Positions 47,640-58,800 of a stretch of DNA of 64,000 bases are shown piece after piece; position 1 is the first letter of the stretch, and every line of letters begins with the position of its first letter. The stretch lies in contig WHVY01000006.1 of assembly GCA_022266195.1 (NCBI GenBank), forward strand, positions 5,084,001 to 5,148,000, given 5' to 3'. Source of the DNA: Tetranychus cinnabarinus. Its lineage: Eukaryota > Arthropoda > Arachnida > Trombidiformes > Tetranychidae. The position numbers and the translations under genes were made by a program. Below the pieces are notes generated by a model. It was given only the letters and a program-made list of their open reading frames with translations, ran no database searches and was not told the DNA's origin.

Positions 47640-48195
47640 TTCACTTTAAAATGCTTTTGAATACGGATTTTTTACCTTCCACCCTGAAAATAATTTTCGC
47701 AAGAATCTGAGTTCCAAATGGGGGATAATCTTATAAAAATTTCTTTGAAAATGTGGCAGAAAAAAGTGATAGACAATTTAGTGGACAATTTTGTTGAGAA
47801 AAGTATCTTTAAAAAGTGACGATGTTTGATTTGGTGGACAATACGATGAAAAGATTGTGAAAAGATGGTAAAAATTGGTGGTGCTATTCCGGTCCCCTCT
47901 TTACTCTTTACTCAAATGACAAAGTTTTACATAAAATTCTGGTCCTACAATCAACCATCAACCTGAATAACAAAAGTTTTCCCCACTCTCTCAATGTTAC
48001 TGGATACGGATTTTACATTTTTTCCCAGCCTCTATTTTCACGAATTTCTTAGAGATCTGAATTCCGAGGTTAGGTTTCCTATTTTTGTCGTTTTAGTCGA
48101 AAGACACTTTACGCTTTTCCTAGAACCCGCTCAGATTGGTGACAACCTTGACGCAAAAATTTGATACATTGACTTTATATATTGTATAGATGTAG
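47640..48195. repeat. Unclassified repeat, copy 1
   Basis: Shared with about 50400-50748: GATACGGATT(T/C)T, CTGAATTCCGAG, GCAAAAATTT, and the ending TTTGACTTTATATATTGTAT followed by AGAT. It interrupts receptor-derived flanking DNA at both sites. No ends, inverted repeats or coding sequence are recognised. Confidence 0.5.
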
Positions 48196-48291
48196 ATATT
48201 GATACATAAGCTCAAACTAATGAGATATACAAGTGGATTTAATTTAAAGGCTTTGCATTTATGCATAAGAAAAAAATCAAACTCTAGTTAA

Positions 48292-48316
48292 ATTTGCGTG
48301 GTATAGTCCATAAACT
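48292..48316 (+). promoter_or_regulatory. Cluster-wide upstream box 1 (copy P, diverged)
   Basis: TTTGCGTGGTATAGTCCATA precedes the broken copy; it has two differences from the boxes at 41521 and 45093. Confidence 0.4.
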
Positions 48317-49170
48317 CATGAGCTATCATCATAAAACAATGGTTAAAGCTTATCAAATCAAATATTCGATAAATGATTTCATTTATTATAAAATATTTCT
48401 TTGAATAATGTTATGTTATCAATGTAAAGAAGATTTATACAATTAAAAGTCATAAATCAATAAAATTATACATTGTATTCTTTCAACTAATAGATCAGTA
48501 GTTGCCATTAAATACAATGTATCAATGTTACAGTTTATCATTAGAAATGTATTTCAGCTCTAGTTAATTCGGGTTGTCTTATCTTTCTTTGACTTTCAAA
48601 TCGTTCAGATGTCTGTGTTTTGACGCGGGTTTCCTTTTGTGGTGAATTTGTTGTTAATGAAAATTATTTTAAATGTGTTCTTAAATGTATCCAAATATCA
48701 ATTTTTTGTGTATTTCACGAGACTTGTTTTACTCTTAATAGTTTGTTAAGCACACAGAATTCAGTTTTTAGGGTTACAGTAAAGTACCAGATAATGAAAT
48801 TGAATTTCTGAAACGTTAGCTTATTTGGACTTAATCGCTTTCATTTCATTTCTTTAATTCGCGTATTCATTTTTCTTGCGTAGAATATAAAGCAAAAAAC
48901 TAGAGAAATCAGTTTCAGCTATTTATAATTATTGCTCATTATCAAGCTAACTATAATAGTCAATCAGATCCTTTTCAACTCAAACACAAACACTACTATG
49001 ACTAACCTGAATCATTAATGCATCTTGTGCATGATGACTTATTCAATCGAGATCGATTTCTTGATAAATAAAATGAAAAAAAGTTAATGCACAATGAGAT
49101 AGAGGGAGAGAGATCAAAGAAATTTGCTGAAATCATAATTAAACCAAAGAAGTTTTACCATCGTCAAGAC

Positions 49171-50233
49171 ATGAATTATACATTGTATCAAATATTCGAA
49201 ATCCGTTTTGATAACCAGCCTCCTAACTCCATTTTGCTCCGTCAACTGGCCCGTCAATTAACAGTACAACAATCTGTTGATTTGCTTAATTATCTAGAGC
49301 GTTCTGGTTATGCCTGGTTAACAACTATCTGAGGCTATCGCCAGAAAAGTAAAATATTATATTGAAGCAGTTCTCGACATCACAGGAATTATATTGCTTA
49401 TAAAATGTCATTGTATCGTCTTTTTACAAGATGAATACATTTGTTTAATATTAACACCAGTTGGTTGTTCCCTCTTGAGGCAAGTTTTTTATCTATTTGG
49501 TTTCTTTTACAAAACGAGCAATCCATCGTTAAGTTGTGCCTGCACTGGATGGCTAACTTATGCCTACTTTAGCAATCCATTAAATCACACCAATTGGTTG
49601 ACTTCAATAACAACAGCTTTCTGGACTATTTTAGCTGACTTCAATGGTGCATATCCATCGTCTGGATGTTTGTCCACAATGCAATGATCGTCACTTTCGC
49701 CAAATTTCGCCTCGAATCTTGTAATTGCTATGGCCAGTCACTTCTAAAAGAAACCGATAAATTGAAAAGAAAGCGTTGGCTTATGTATGCTGTTTTTTAA
49801 GGTTTCCTGATCGTGTCTTGTGCAGGTAATTTCATCCTCTTTGCTGCTATTTTCATTGGAACGGGAAGTGATCTTTTCGATTATGCTCTGGTTGGCGTTG
49901 GAGCATTGGCTTTCAATTCCATAGCTGTAATGAATATACTCGCTGCTTTTGCTGCCAATAAAGTTAATAGTTCTGATTGCAAGAATTGTGATCATCTAGA
50001 AATAGTAAAATCAAAATGAGAAAAAGTAGAGATTAATTTTAAATGTAACTTTTCAAATCCTTTTTATCAAGATTTCATTGATCAGATTGCTTAACTATAA
50101 TATGGCAAGATGATGCAAATTCAACCGACACTTATCTCTCAAGTTATTGATGACCTGTGTACGGTTGAATTTAACCGAAGTTGGATTCAACCTACGAGGA
50201 ATTTTCACCTTGGACTTTGAACACTTTCTTTTG
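49171..50233 (+). pseudogene. Broken gustatory-receptor-like gene, copy P
   Basis: This copy aligns to copy C but carries several independent lesions: a CGA-to-TGA stop at 49330-49332, small deletions just after it, loss of about 190 bases between the counterparts of residues 95 and 159 of copy C (joined near 49450), a deletion with frameshift near 49645, loss of the AIYKFL...QHTVDLG segment near 49775, and a second CGA-to-TGA stop in the middle exon (50111). That middle exon (50072-50233) is fused as in copy C, so the intron was lost before or by exchange with C. The last exon is missing: the donor at 50234 leads into unrelated sequence. It cannot encode a full receptor. Confidence 0.88.
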
Positions 50234-50754
50234 GTATGATTTTATCTTATTTAAATTAAAAATAACAAGCTGAGCCCTCGATCATGGCTGATCGTAAATT
50301 TCTTTTCACTGAATACAATAGATTTAATCCAAATTTAAAGACTCGAACTGTTGATTAAAAATCATTGTCAATGAGAAAAACTAAAGAATTTTCGTTGATT
50401 TTGAGAGTTGTAAAGTTGGAGCACCAGATATTTAACTTACTCTTTGCTCGAAAGACAGTTTAACATATACTCCTAACCCAACAATAAACCATCAATCTGA
50501 ATACAAAAAAAGTTTTTCCCCCAAAGTCAATAATAAAAGATACGGATTCTGCATTTTTCCCCCACCCTGTTTAAACGCTGATTTCTCAGTAACCTGAATT
50601 CCGAGAAAGCTCTGACTATTTTTCGTAATTGAAGTTCAATCAGGGCTATCATTCTATGTGAAATTTGCCTTTAGAATCCGTTTAGTTTGGGCACAATCTT
50701 CCCGCAAAAATTTCATAGTTTGACTTTATATATTGTATAGATTGCAACAATAAT
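50234..50754. repeat. Spacer with the second copy of an unclassified repeat
   Basis: About 50400-50748 is a shorter, diverged relative of 47640-48195. The first part of the stretch is the start of the lost last intron of copy P, then sequence I cannot assign. No gene is visible. Confidence 0.5.
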
Positions 50755-51250
50755 AATCAGTCTTTCAAATTTATCAAGTCAGTATTTAAAACAATCAACA
50801 GGTAACTTTCCAAACTTTTGAAAACAAATTATATCCAAAGTAGCAAGTAAAACCGATAGATGGCTTTATGTATGCGTATATTTAACGTTTACGTAAAAAT
50901 CGAGTTATTATTGTATTTTGATGAAATGAAATTTTAAAGACAATCAATCTTTTGATATCTTGTTTTTTATAATTTTAAAGTTATTGATGACCTGTGAACG
51001 ATTAAATTTAAATGAGGTTGGCTTCAATCTTGCTGGTATTTTCCCTTTGGACTCTGAACACTATCTTTTGGTAAGGTATTACTTAATTTACATTGTAATG
51101 TTTTCTGATTGATTAAACATTTCATTACAGTATTTACTGGAAAACGCTGGGTTGATGTTGATGTTCATTACAAATTTTAATAAATCAAGCTCTAATCAAC
51201 AGCCAAGTGTCCCTCTTCAAACACAAAATGTAAAAAATCAAGAAAATTAA
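50755..51250 (+). pseudogene. Orphan duplicate of exons 3-4 of receptor copy B
   Basis: About 43865-44355 of copy B is repeated here almost base for base, introns included. Exon 3 is 50981-51070 (90 bases, intact) and exon 4 starts at 51131. In the new copy the end of exon 4 is altered (ACA to AAA, then a junction with unrelated DNA) and a TAA closes the frame at 51248-51250. There is no exon 1 or 2, so the fragment is not a gene by itself. It lies downstream of broken copy P on the same strand and could serve as acceptor exons in P transcripts. The high identity means a recent duplication. Confidence 0.85.
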
Positions 51251-51778
51251 TTCATTGCTAATTCATTTTGGTTGTGTAAAATATCAACCAAAAACTGAAA
51301 TCAGTTTCAGCGAGATTGAAAATCTTAAAACTACGCTGCTCAGCGAATAGTGTAAATGAGCTACTAACATGTAAGCATTTCATCGTATTCTCATTATCTG
51401 GTACTTTACTGTAATGTCTAAGTTGAAACTGATGAGATATGAAATTGTAGTTAATTTAAAGACATCTTTGCGTGGTAAAGTTCATAAACTTATTAGCATT
51501 CATGCTAAAATAATGGTTAAAGCTTATTAAACCAAATTAAATTTTTGATAAATGATTATGAAATATCTCATTGTTTTTAAAATTAATATGAATAATTACT
51601 GAATAACTGATATGTCATAGATCAATAAAAATTATTAATTGTATTATCTCGACTATTAATTAAATGTCAGCTGTTGTCATTAATACATTGTATCAATTTA
51701 TTATTAGAAATGAACCAAACTGCCGACCAAACTTTTGAAATGAAACGTTTGTTCAACATTTAGATTCAATTTCAACTA
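51251..51778. other. Receptor-flank DNA left of the mariner element
   Basis: This is homologous to the upstream flank of copy C (about 44880-45350), including the right part of the MITE (ending near 51413) and box 1 at 51466. No gene is visible. The TA at 51777-51778 is the left target duplication of the mariner element. Confidence 0.65.
51466..51490 (+). promoter_or_regulatory. Cluster-wide upstream box 1 (copy D)
   Basis: TTTGCGTGGTAAAGTTCATA now lies 2.5 kb before copy D because the 1308-base mariner element has landed between them. Confidence 0.45.
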
Positions 51779-53086
51779 AAGGGTGCGCAAGAAGTAAAGG
51801 CGCATTTGTTTTTTAGATTTTTAAAGTAGTAATTGATTGAAATTTTTTTTTATTTTTTGATAAATATATTGTTAAACAAATACTCTTACCATTTTCAAAA
51901 CTTCAATGGTCCAAAAACACCATTTCTTGCGACTAAACGCAGTTTTTTCTTGAGGTCTCTCATTAGATTTGCGCCACTTGCTTTGGCAACTTCATCAGAA
52001 ACTTTTTCCCAATGTTTAGTAAAACATTCGATTGTTTTCAAATTTTTGTTTAGTTTTTTAATTTTAGCCTTACAAATTGCCCAAAATTTTTCAATTGGTC
52101 TAGCTTGAGGTAAATTGGGTGTATTATCAGATTTTTTTACATATTCAATGGCCTGTGAATCAAGATAATCAGTAACTGATTTTGCATAATGACATGTAGC
52201 CATGTCAGGCCAGAACAAAACATTTTTTCTATCATGAAATTTATCAATAAATGGAATCAAATAAAGCTCAATAACACATCTATATGTATCCGCATTCATC
52301 GTCCCTTTCGTAACAAATGGTTCTGAAACATTACCTAATGAATCTATTGCTTGCCAAACAAGAAATTTATCGAAAAATTTTTCTTTGGATTTAAAACGTA
52401 CTGCATTATCCACATTTGATTTGTCTTTGCAATTGTAAAATCTCTTACCTGGTATCTGATCTACATTTGTTGGTACGTAGGTTTCATCATCCATGATGAT
52501 GACTTTATCTTTGGTAAACTTGCGATAAATTTTATTGGCACCTGTCTTACATCGCGATTCTTGATTCTTGCTATACTTAGGAGCAGTTTCTTGTCTATAA
52601 GTTTTGAACCCTAACTCTTTTTTTACGAATCTAAAGGTTGATCTGGCTAAATTCAATCGGCTAGCATGATCATTATCAGATCTTAAAGGATTGTTCAGTA
52701 AAGTTTTTTCAATCTTACGTTTAACGATGGGTATCGAAACAGACCTTGGTCTTCCAGGTAATTTGCAATATTCAGATGATCCTCTCTGATTGAAGCGATC
52801 GATGATTCTCCTGATTCTTTGTTGAGGAATATTTTCACATTTAAAATGATTATAAGTTTTTTTCCGATCACAATCATTATTTTCATAGAAAGCACAAATG
52901 CGTTGAGCAAGGAACTGATTTTTTTGACGTTGCATAGTGAAAAAGTATGCAAAGAATGGATTAAAATAGTGCATTGTATTCTCTGATTTCTGCTAATCAG
53001 TTTAAAAAAAAGAGCTTTAAAATTGGTTCAAAAATAAGTAAAATAAACCCAAAAAACAAAAGCGCCTTTACTTCTTGTGCACCCTT
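51779..53086 (-). mobile_element. Complete mariner/Tc1-type DD37E transposon
   Basis: The element is 1308 bases, flanked by TA duplications at 51777-51778 and 53087-53088. Terminal inverted repeats of about 37 bases (51779-51815 and 53050-53086) begin AAGGGTGCGCAAGAAGTAAA on the left and AAGGGTGCACAAGAAGTAAA on the right arm read inward. It carries one unbroken transposase frame on the minus strand. Copy C's upstream flank shows the same locus with a single TA and no element (45346-45347). Intact ends and an intact frame suggest recent insertion and possibly current activity. Confidence 0.93.
51895..52974 (-). CDS. Mariner/Tc1 superfamily transposase, DD37E type
   Basis: This is a 359-residue cut-and-paste transposase with no stop or frameshift. 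The N-terminal half contains helix-turn-helix-type DNA-binding sequence (QRIRRIIDRF, followed by a Gly-Arg-Pro-Arg GRPRS linker of the AT-hook kind usual in these enzymes). The catalytic triad is D163 (in MDDETY), D257 (in WPDMATCHYA) and E295 (in RPIEKFWA), with 37 residues between the last two, the spacing of the DD37E (ITmD37E-like) group. The WxxxK/KFW context after the glutamate is typical. The frame opens at 52974; the second Met, 13 residues in, is an alternative start. The enzyme acts in the nucleus on the inverted repeats that flank it. Confidence 0.93.
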   Translation of the reverse strand: MHYFNPFFAYFFTMQRQKNQFLAQRICAFYENNDCDRKKTYNHFKCENIPQQRIRRIIDRFNQRGSSEYCKLPGRPRSVSIPIVKRKIEKTLLNNPLRSDNDHASRLNLARSTFRFVKKELGFKTYRQETAPKYSKNQESRCKTGANKIYRKFTKDKVIIMDDETYVPTNVDQIPGKRFYNCKDKSNVDNAVRFKSKEKFFDKFLVWQAIDSLGNVSEPFVTKGTMNADTYRCVIELYLIPFIDKFHDRKNVLFWPDMATCHYAKSVTDYLDSQAIEYVKKSDNTPNLPQARPIEKFWAICKAKIKKLNKNLKTIECFTKHWEKVSDEVAKASGANLMRDLKKKLRLVARNGVFGPLKF

Positions 53087-53979
53087 TATTAGATGCAAGT
53101 TAAATCAGTTTATCTTGTCTTTCGGACTAATATCATATGTTACAATGTTATGATATTACAATTCAACTTTGATTCAACCAGTTATTCAAAAATCGCACGA
53201 GCAAAGATTGACTTTTAATTTCTTTAGATGCCTGAAATTAGATCAAGAGAAGTTATTATTGAATTGTTTTTAAATAAGATTTGTGTATTTCAAATGATTC
53301 GGACAGTTAGACAATGGGAAGATATTTACTATTGAATTGTTTTGACGTGGGTTTCCGATTGTGTTGATTTTTTAACCAAATTTTCCAATAAACATAAAAC
53401 CTATTTATAATTATTGCTCATTATCAAGCTAACTTAAAATACTATTAGAGAGTAATTTAGGTGCATATTCCTAGCCATAATAATCAATCAGATCCTTTTC
53501 AACTCAAACATAAACTATGATTAACCCAAATCATTAATGCATCTCGTGCATGATGACTTATTCAATTGAGATCGATTTCTTGATAAATAAAATGAAAAAA
53601 AGGTAATGAACAATGAGATAGAGGGAGAGAGATCAAAGAAATTTGCTCAAAATATAATTAAACCAAAAAGTGAGCATTACTCTTAATTCATTGATATTGT
53701 TATTGAGTTAAACTTCTGATGGAGAAAATTTGGTTCTTTTTTCATTCCAACTCATCAAAATCACTTCTTAGATGACACAAGTACTTAGATGTACTTTGAT
53801 TCAGAAAAGTGAGATTTTGATTGAATTATTGGATAAATAAATGAATAGGACCACGCAACGTACCTGATAATGAATAAAATATTGAAATAAAACGATGAAA
53901 GCCCAGTCACTCGAAAAATACACTTCAATAAAAAGCTTGTTGTTGATTGTTAATTCACAAGTTTTACCAGTGTCAAGAC
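53087..53979. other. Upstream flank of receptor copy D
   Basis: No gene is visible. This is the continuation of the receptor flank interrupted by the mariner element, followed by box 3 at about 53537-53590 and box 2 at about 53839-53874. Copy D is the only copy with both boxes, its flank being part C/P-like and part B-like. Confidence 0.6.
53537..53590 (+). promoter_or_regulatory. Palindromic upstream box 3 (copy D)
   Basis: TGCATCTCGTGCATGATGAC followed by TTATTCAATTGAGATCGAT, matching the boxes before copies C and P. Confidence 0.45.
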
Positions 53980-55738
53980 ATGAGTGATATCAGATATCCG
54001 GAATCCGTCTTGGATAACCAGCCCCATAATTCCATTTTGCTCCGTCAACTGGCCCGCCATTCAACAGTACAACAATCTGTTGATTTACTCAATTATCTAG
54101 AGCGTTCTGGTTATGCCTGGTTAACGACTATACGAGGCTATCGCCAGGAAAAGGAAATCCAACGAAAATATTATTATATTGGAGCCGCTGCCGACATCAT
54201 AGGAATTATATTGCTTATAAAGTGCTCTTGTGTCGTCTTTTTACAAGACGAATACACTCGTTTACTATTAGGTGATATATTCATTGGTTCACCCTCTCAT
54301 GGTATACAAAATATGGTTTTAACCATGCTTTTGGTGCTTACGGTTGGATTGAGATATTTCAGTTTTCTGACCGAACGCATTGGTAATGTTGTCATACTGA
54401 GACAATTTCATCTGTTGAGAGAAAAACGATTCGATTGCGGCACATTCATGTTAACACCAGTTGATTGTTCCCTCCTAAGGCAAGTTTTTTATCTACTTGG
54501 TTTCTTTTACAAAACGAGCAATCCATCGTTAAGTTGTGCCATCACTGGATGGCTAACTTATGCCTACTTTAGCAATCCACTAAATCACACCAATTGGTTG
54601 ACTTCAATAACAACAGCTTTCTGGACTATTTTAGCCGACTTCATTTATATCACTGCTACATATCCAACAGTCTGGATGTTTGCCCACAATGCAATGATCA
54701 TCACTTTCGCCATATTTTCCCTCAAATCTTGTAATTTCTATGGCCAGTCACTTATAAATGAAACCTGTAAAATTAAAAAGAAAGCTATTTACAAATTCTT
54801 GACTCAACAAAATCGCATTTACAATTTTATCTATCAACATACCGTTGACTTGGGTATGCTGTTTTTTTACGGTTGCCTGGTCGTGTCTTGTACAGGCAAT
54901 TTCATCCTCTTTGCCGCTATTTTCATTGGAACGGGAAGTGATCTTTTCGATTATGCTCTGGTTGGCGTTGGAGCATTGGCTTTCAATTCCATAGGCGTAA
55001 TGACTATGCTTTCTGCTTTTGCTGCCAATAAAGTTAGTAGCTCCAATCGCAAGAAATGTGATCACCTAGAAATAATAATCAAAATGGAAAAAGTAAAGAT
55101 TAATTTTAAATATAACTTTTCTAATCCTTTTTATCAAGATTTCATTGAACAGATTGCTAAACTATAAGATCGCAAGACGATGCAAATTCAATCGACACTT
55201 ATCTCTCAAGGTAAAATTTTGCTTATGAAACTGTTCAATCTGAATCGGTATTGTACAGTTTCAGCAGTATTCAGAAGTTGACTGTTAATATGATGAAATA
55301 CAACTTCCAAATAATGAACAAATGTTATTAATTTTCCTTTTCATAATTCTCAAGTTATTGATGACCTGTGAACGGTTGAATTTAACCGAAGTTGGCTTCA
55401 ACCTTGGAGGAATTTTCACCTTGGACTCCGAGCACTTTCTTTTGGTATGATTTTATCTAATTTAAATTGTAAATTTTTGTTAAAGTTTTGTAGCAAATAT
55501 AAATCTTTAAGTAGGTAGACTGACTAAACATCATAAAATATTGATGAGTCTAATCGATGAATTATGTGATTTTTATTGTACTTTACTTTCAATACAGTAC
55601 CTGATGGAAAATGCCAGTTTAATGCTGATGTTCATAACAAATTTTAATAAATCAAGCTCTAATCAACAACCGAGCAACAACACTATACCAAATTGTGGCC
55701 TAAACGGGACAAGTCAAGAAGCAATGGATTTCTGCTAA
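53980..55738 (+). CDS. Gustatory-receptor-like seven-transmembrane chemoreceptor, copy D
   Basis: The exons are 53980-55032, 55139-55210, 55355-55444 and 55598-55738, all phase 0, giving 451 residues. The start MSDIRYPESVLDNQ aligns with copies B and C. Body and membrane segments follow copy C closely, but intron 2 (144 bases) is still present, so C and P lost it after or apart from D. The first exon stays open through all of intron 1 and into exon 2 out of frame; this is chance, since the spliced frame matches the family. The C-terminal tail differs from the other copies, ending in EAMDFC instead of TSW. Two AATAAA signals (55807 and about 55826) follow 70-90 bases after the stop. It is the last receptor of the cluster in this window. 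Confidence 0.73.
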
Positions 55739-55806
55739 AAATTGTTACAAATTTATCGTTCAAACACCATACTATTTATGTAGAGCGAGTTAATTTTGAC
55801 CATCAA

Positions 55807-55831
55807 AATAAACGAAAGCGGAAAAAATAAA
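55807..55831 (+). terminator. Candidate polyadenylation signals of receptor copy D
   Basis: AATAAA occurs at 55807-55812 and again about 15 bases further on, 69 bases after the stop codon. Confidence 0.5.
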
Positions 55832-58800
55832 CTTGAAATTGATCTAAGAATGCTCTTTTCACTTAACTTAAACTGTTTTTTTTTGCCGTTTTAGTTTCAC
55901 TTTCTTTATTTTTCCCTTTACAAATCTTATATTGAGGATAAAAGTGAAGGATGTCGAGTCCTGTTATTATATATACAGCCAGGTCAAGGCCAGGATTAGA
56001 TTGGATGACCTAGCATCATTATGAGGATGATGTGTACAACTCTCCATTTTCCGGTGTTGAACAACTCTAAATTGTAGAGTTTATATGCTAATCATTATCA
56101 TCAACTATTCAGTTGAAAATCTCTGTTTACAATAAAACTGTTTGTATTGTTGAGAGATTAATTGCTCAAATCGTTTTAAGTAAAAGTAATTTGATTAAAA
56201 GGTTTCATCAGGTTCGAAATTTGCAACATCCAGCAACACAAAAACATAAAAATATATAAATGGGTAAAGGTGTTTCACTACCTTGAAGAAGAAAGAAAGG
56301 TAAGAAAAATCGGGACCAAAGTCAACTTACATGATAAAGAAAAAGTAATTTTTTTGTTTGTTTCATGAATCATGATACAATTTTACTTTTCTTTCTCTCT
56401 CCTCCTTCACCAACTATCGCTTTATTTGCTATTATATCCGCCTTGTCTGAGTTATCAGGTTGATTTTTGCTTTTCTTGAATTTTACTCAACACAAAAGCA
56501 ACCAATTGCTTTATCAATAGAAAGAGTATAAACCAGCAGCAATAATAACAATCGAAATTTAGAGAAGGAAGAAAAGACAGTTGAAAAGAAAGGACTATTC
56601 AATTGATGGTTCAGATGATGATGAAGTAGGCGACGAAGAGGATGATGACGATAACTTAAAATTAATCTAAAAGACAGCAATCACAAGAAGAGCATGATGG
56701 TGATGAAAATAAATAAATTAACAAGCAAATAAGACGCGAAAGAAGCTGATCACATAAAAGAGAAATATAATTTTTAACAAAATTTTTAACGCAATTGTGA
56801 CGAGTTTACTTTCCTGGAGACGAGGTGATGGTGATGGTAAAAGGAACACAAGCAACAGGGAAACGATTTATTGCAAGTTTAACAGACATTATCAGGAAAA
56901 AAATTAATGTTAATTATGGCAGCAACGCAAGAAGAAACCAAGTCTGTTGTGAAAGAATCAGCAGATAAGGAGAGACAAAAAGACGTTACATAAGGATGGC
57001 GCGTAAAACGAAAATGGGAAAAAGTGTCATTTTTTTCATTTTTGTTTAACTCTCAACAAAAGATAATAATACCATGATGAACATGATAATTATGATGGTT
57101 GGTTGATGGTTTTGATGGAGAACAAATGAAATGTATGGAATTGACTTCCGCGTGATTTGTTAATTTACCATTTCGAAAGTTTAAATTGTTTAAAAATCAA
57201 CTATAAATTGTCTTACATTATTTATTGTCAACAATGACAACATCCATATAAACATTCACTTTTATAAACCTATTACATTTCATTTAATTTGCGCTTAATT
57301 TTCATAAAAACTCTCTTTTCCCCTTAATTTTTCTTCATTCCACCATTCATTATCATGAAGTTCAGCTTCTTTCTCTTCCTTCATTACCTTTCTCTTTATC
57401 ATCATTCATTTTTCTTCCCTTTCAATCAACTTCACTTTCTTTTTTCTCATTTCTTTGCTCAGAACTTTCGAGAAGTACTAGTCACAAGTATTTCTTTTTT
57501 TGCACTTCATGCCTTCAGCTATTTATTCATATGAATTGAAAATTTGATAATGACTGTGAATTTATAATATTTTTTATCCTATTTAAGTTAGTTAATTTAA
57601 ATTAATTTGATAAGCAATCTTTTTTTTAACACTTTTTATTTTAAAGGCTGTTTCCCTTGAAACAACCATTCACTTATTTTCACAGCAAGAAAAGCAAAGC
57701 TGTGAAAATAAAAGATGGCCGTTAATTGTTTACATTGGAAAATTGTGTACCAAAGCAAATTTAATAATATTTAGAAATTTATCTCTTTACTAATCGTATT
57801 CATTTTAATAATTTAAATTATATTCGACTGGGCCTCACCTGGGCTTAGACACCAGCTTGGATTATCTAAGAACCGCTTTGGTCCGTATTTCTTCAATGTA
57901 TCCAATCGTATGTAATTTTAAAGAAGTGATTTCTTCAGATAAAAACCATTGAACTCTCAGTTTAATCCCAAAGATGTTATTACGTTACAATTATTATTAT
58001 GAATTAACTCTTTTAATTGATGTGTCTTGGATTGGCCTGAAAAATTCATTTTAGAAATGTTTTGAACCAGTTATGACGATAAAGTGATGACCAAAAGTTG
58101 TTTACTCGAATGGAGGCTGAAAATTTCGTAGATACTTGATTGATGCTGATGTTTCATGATATGGACCGTTACTCAGCTTGAAACCAGTCAAGGTTGTTGA
58201 ACTATTAAAGCTTCAATTGATTCCGCGGTTGTTTCCTTAACCCTATCAAAGTGCAATCAATTGTATGATATCTAAGCATATGTGAGGTTCTGTTAGAGGT
58301 ATTTGCCTCAAATTTTCAAAGCAAACTGGTGAAAAGCCATTGATGATCGCCATTTCAATGAAGTGAATAATTAGCTCTAAAACGAGTTGAAAATAATAGG
58401 TAAATATGATATTTTTCAAGAAATCAACTAACCTCTAGTAATTTCTCTGGAAAACATGGAAAATTCTGGTAGTAATTTGGTTTCTTAGTGATCATCACTT
58501 GCAAATCAGACAAGTGGTTCACCTTTTGTGGATAAAATTGTAACCCTTAAAATTTCAATTTTCAGCAGGTGTGAAAGCTTGTCTCAAGAGTGTCAGATAT
58601 TAATAATTATTTGGCGAATTGGAATTTGGCATCAAAGACAACCAAAATTGAATCATTTTCAAATTAACGAAACCACTCAACTCTATCTTTGGATACACTT
58701 TGGATCACCGTAACTGTGACATTGGTATTGATCTGGATTGCTATTTATCAATCAAAATGATTGAAGGTGGTTTAAACTTTTAAACTGGATTATCTCACAT

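Larger units (their letters stand above)
47335..49170. other. Spacer between receptor copy C and broken copy P
   Basis: No gene is visible. The first 250 bases closely match the 3' flank of copy B. About 47640-48195 is a block unrelated to the receptors that is partly repeated at about 50400-50748 (both end near TTTGACTTTATATATTGTAT). Box 1 lies at 48292, MITE-end sequence near 48778, and box 3 at about 49018. Confidence 0.55.

Noticed and set aside
48620..48811. 63-codon plus-strand frame upstream of copy P
   Set aside because: It lies in duplicated intergenic and MITE-end sequence; the matching sequence near 44690-44830 is not open.
57826..57900. GC-rich patch examined as a tRNA
   Set aside because: No A-box/B-box pair or cloverleaf could be built here, and a scan by eye of the window for GGTTCGA-type B boxes gave no tRNA.
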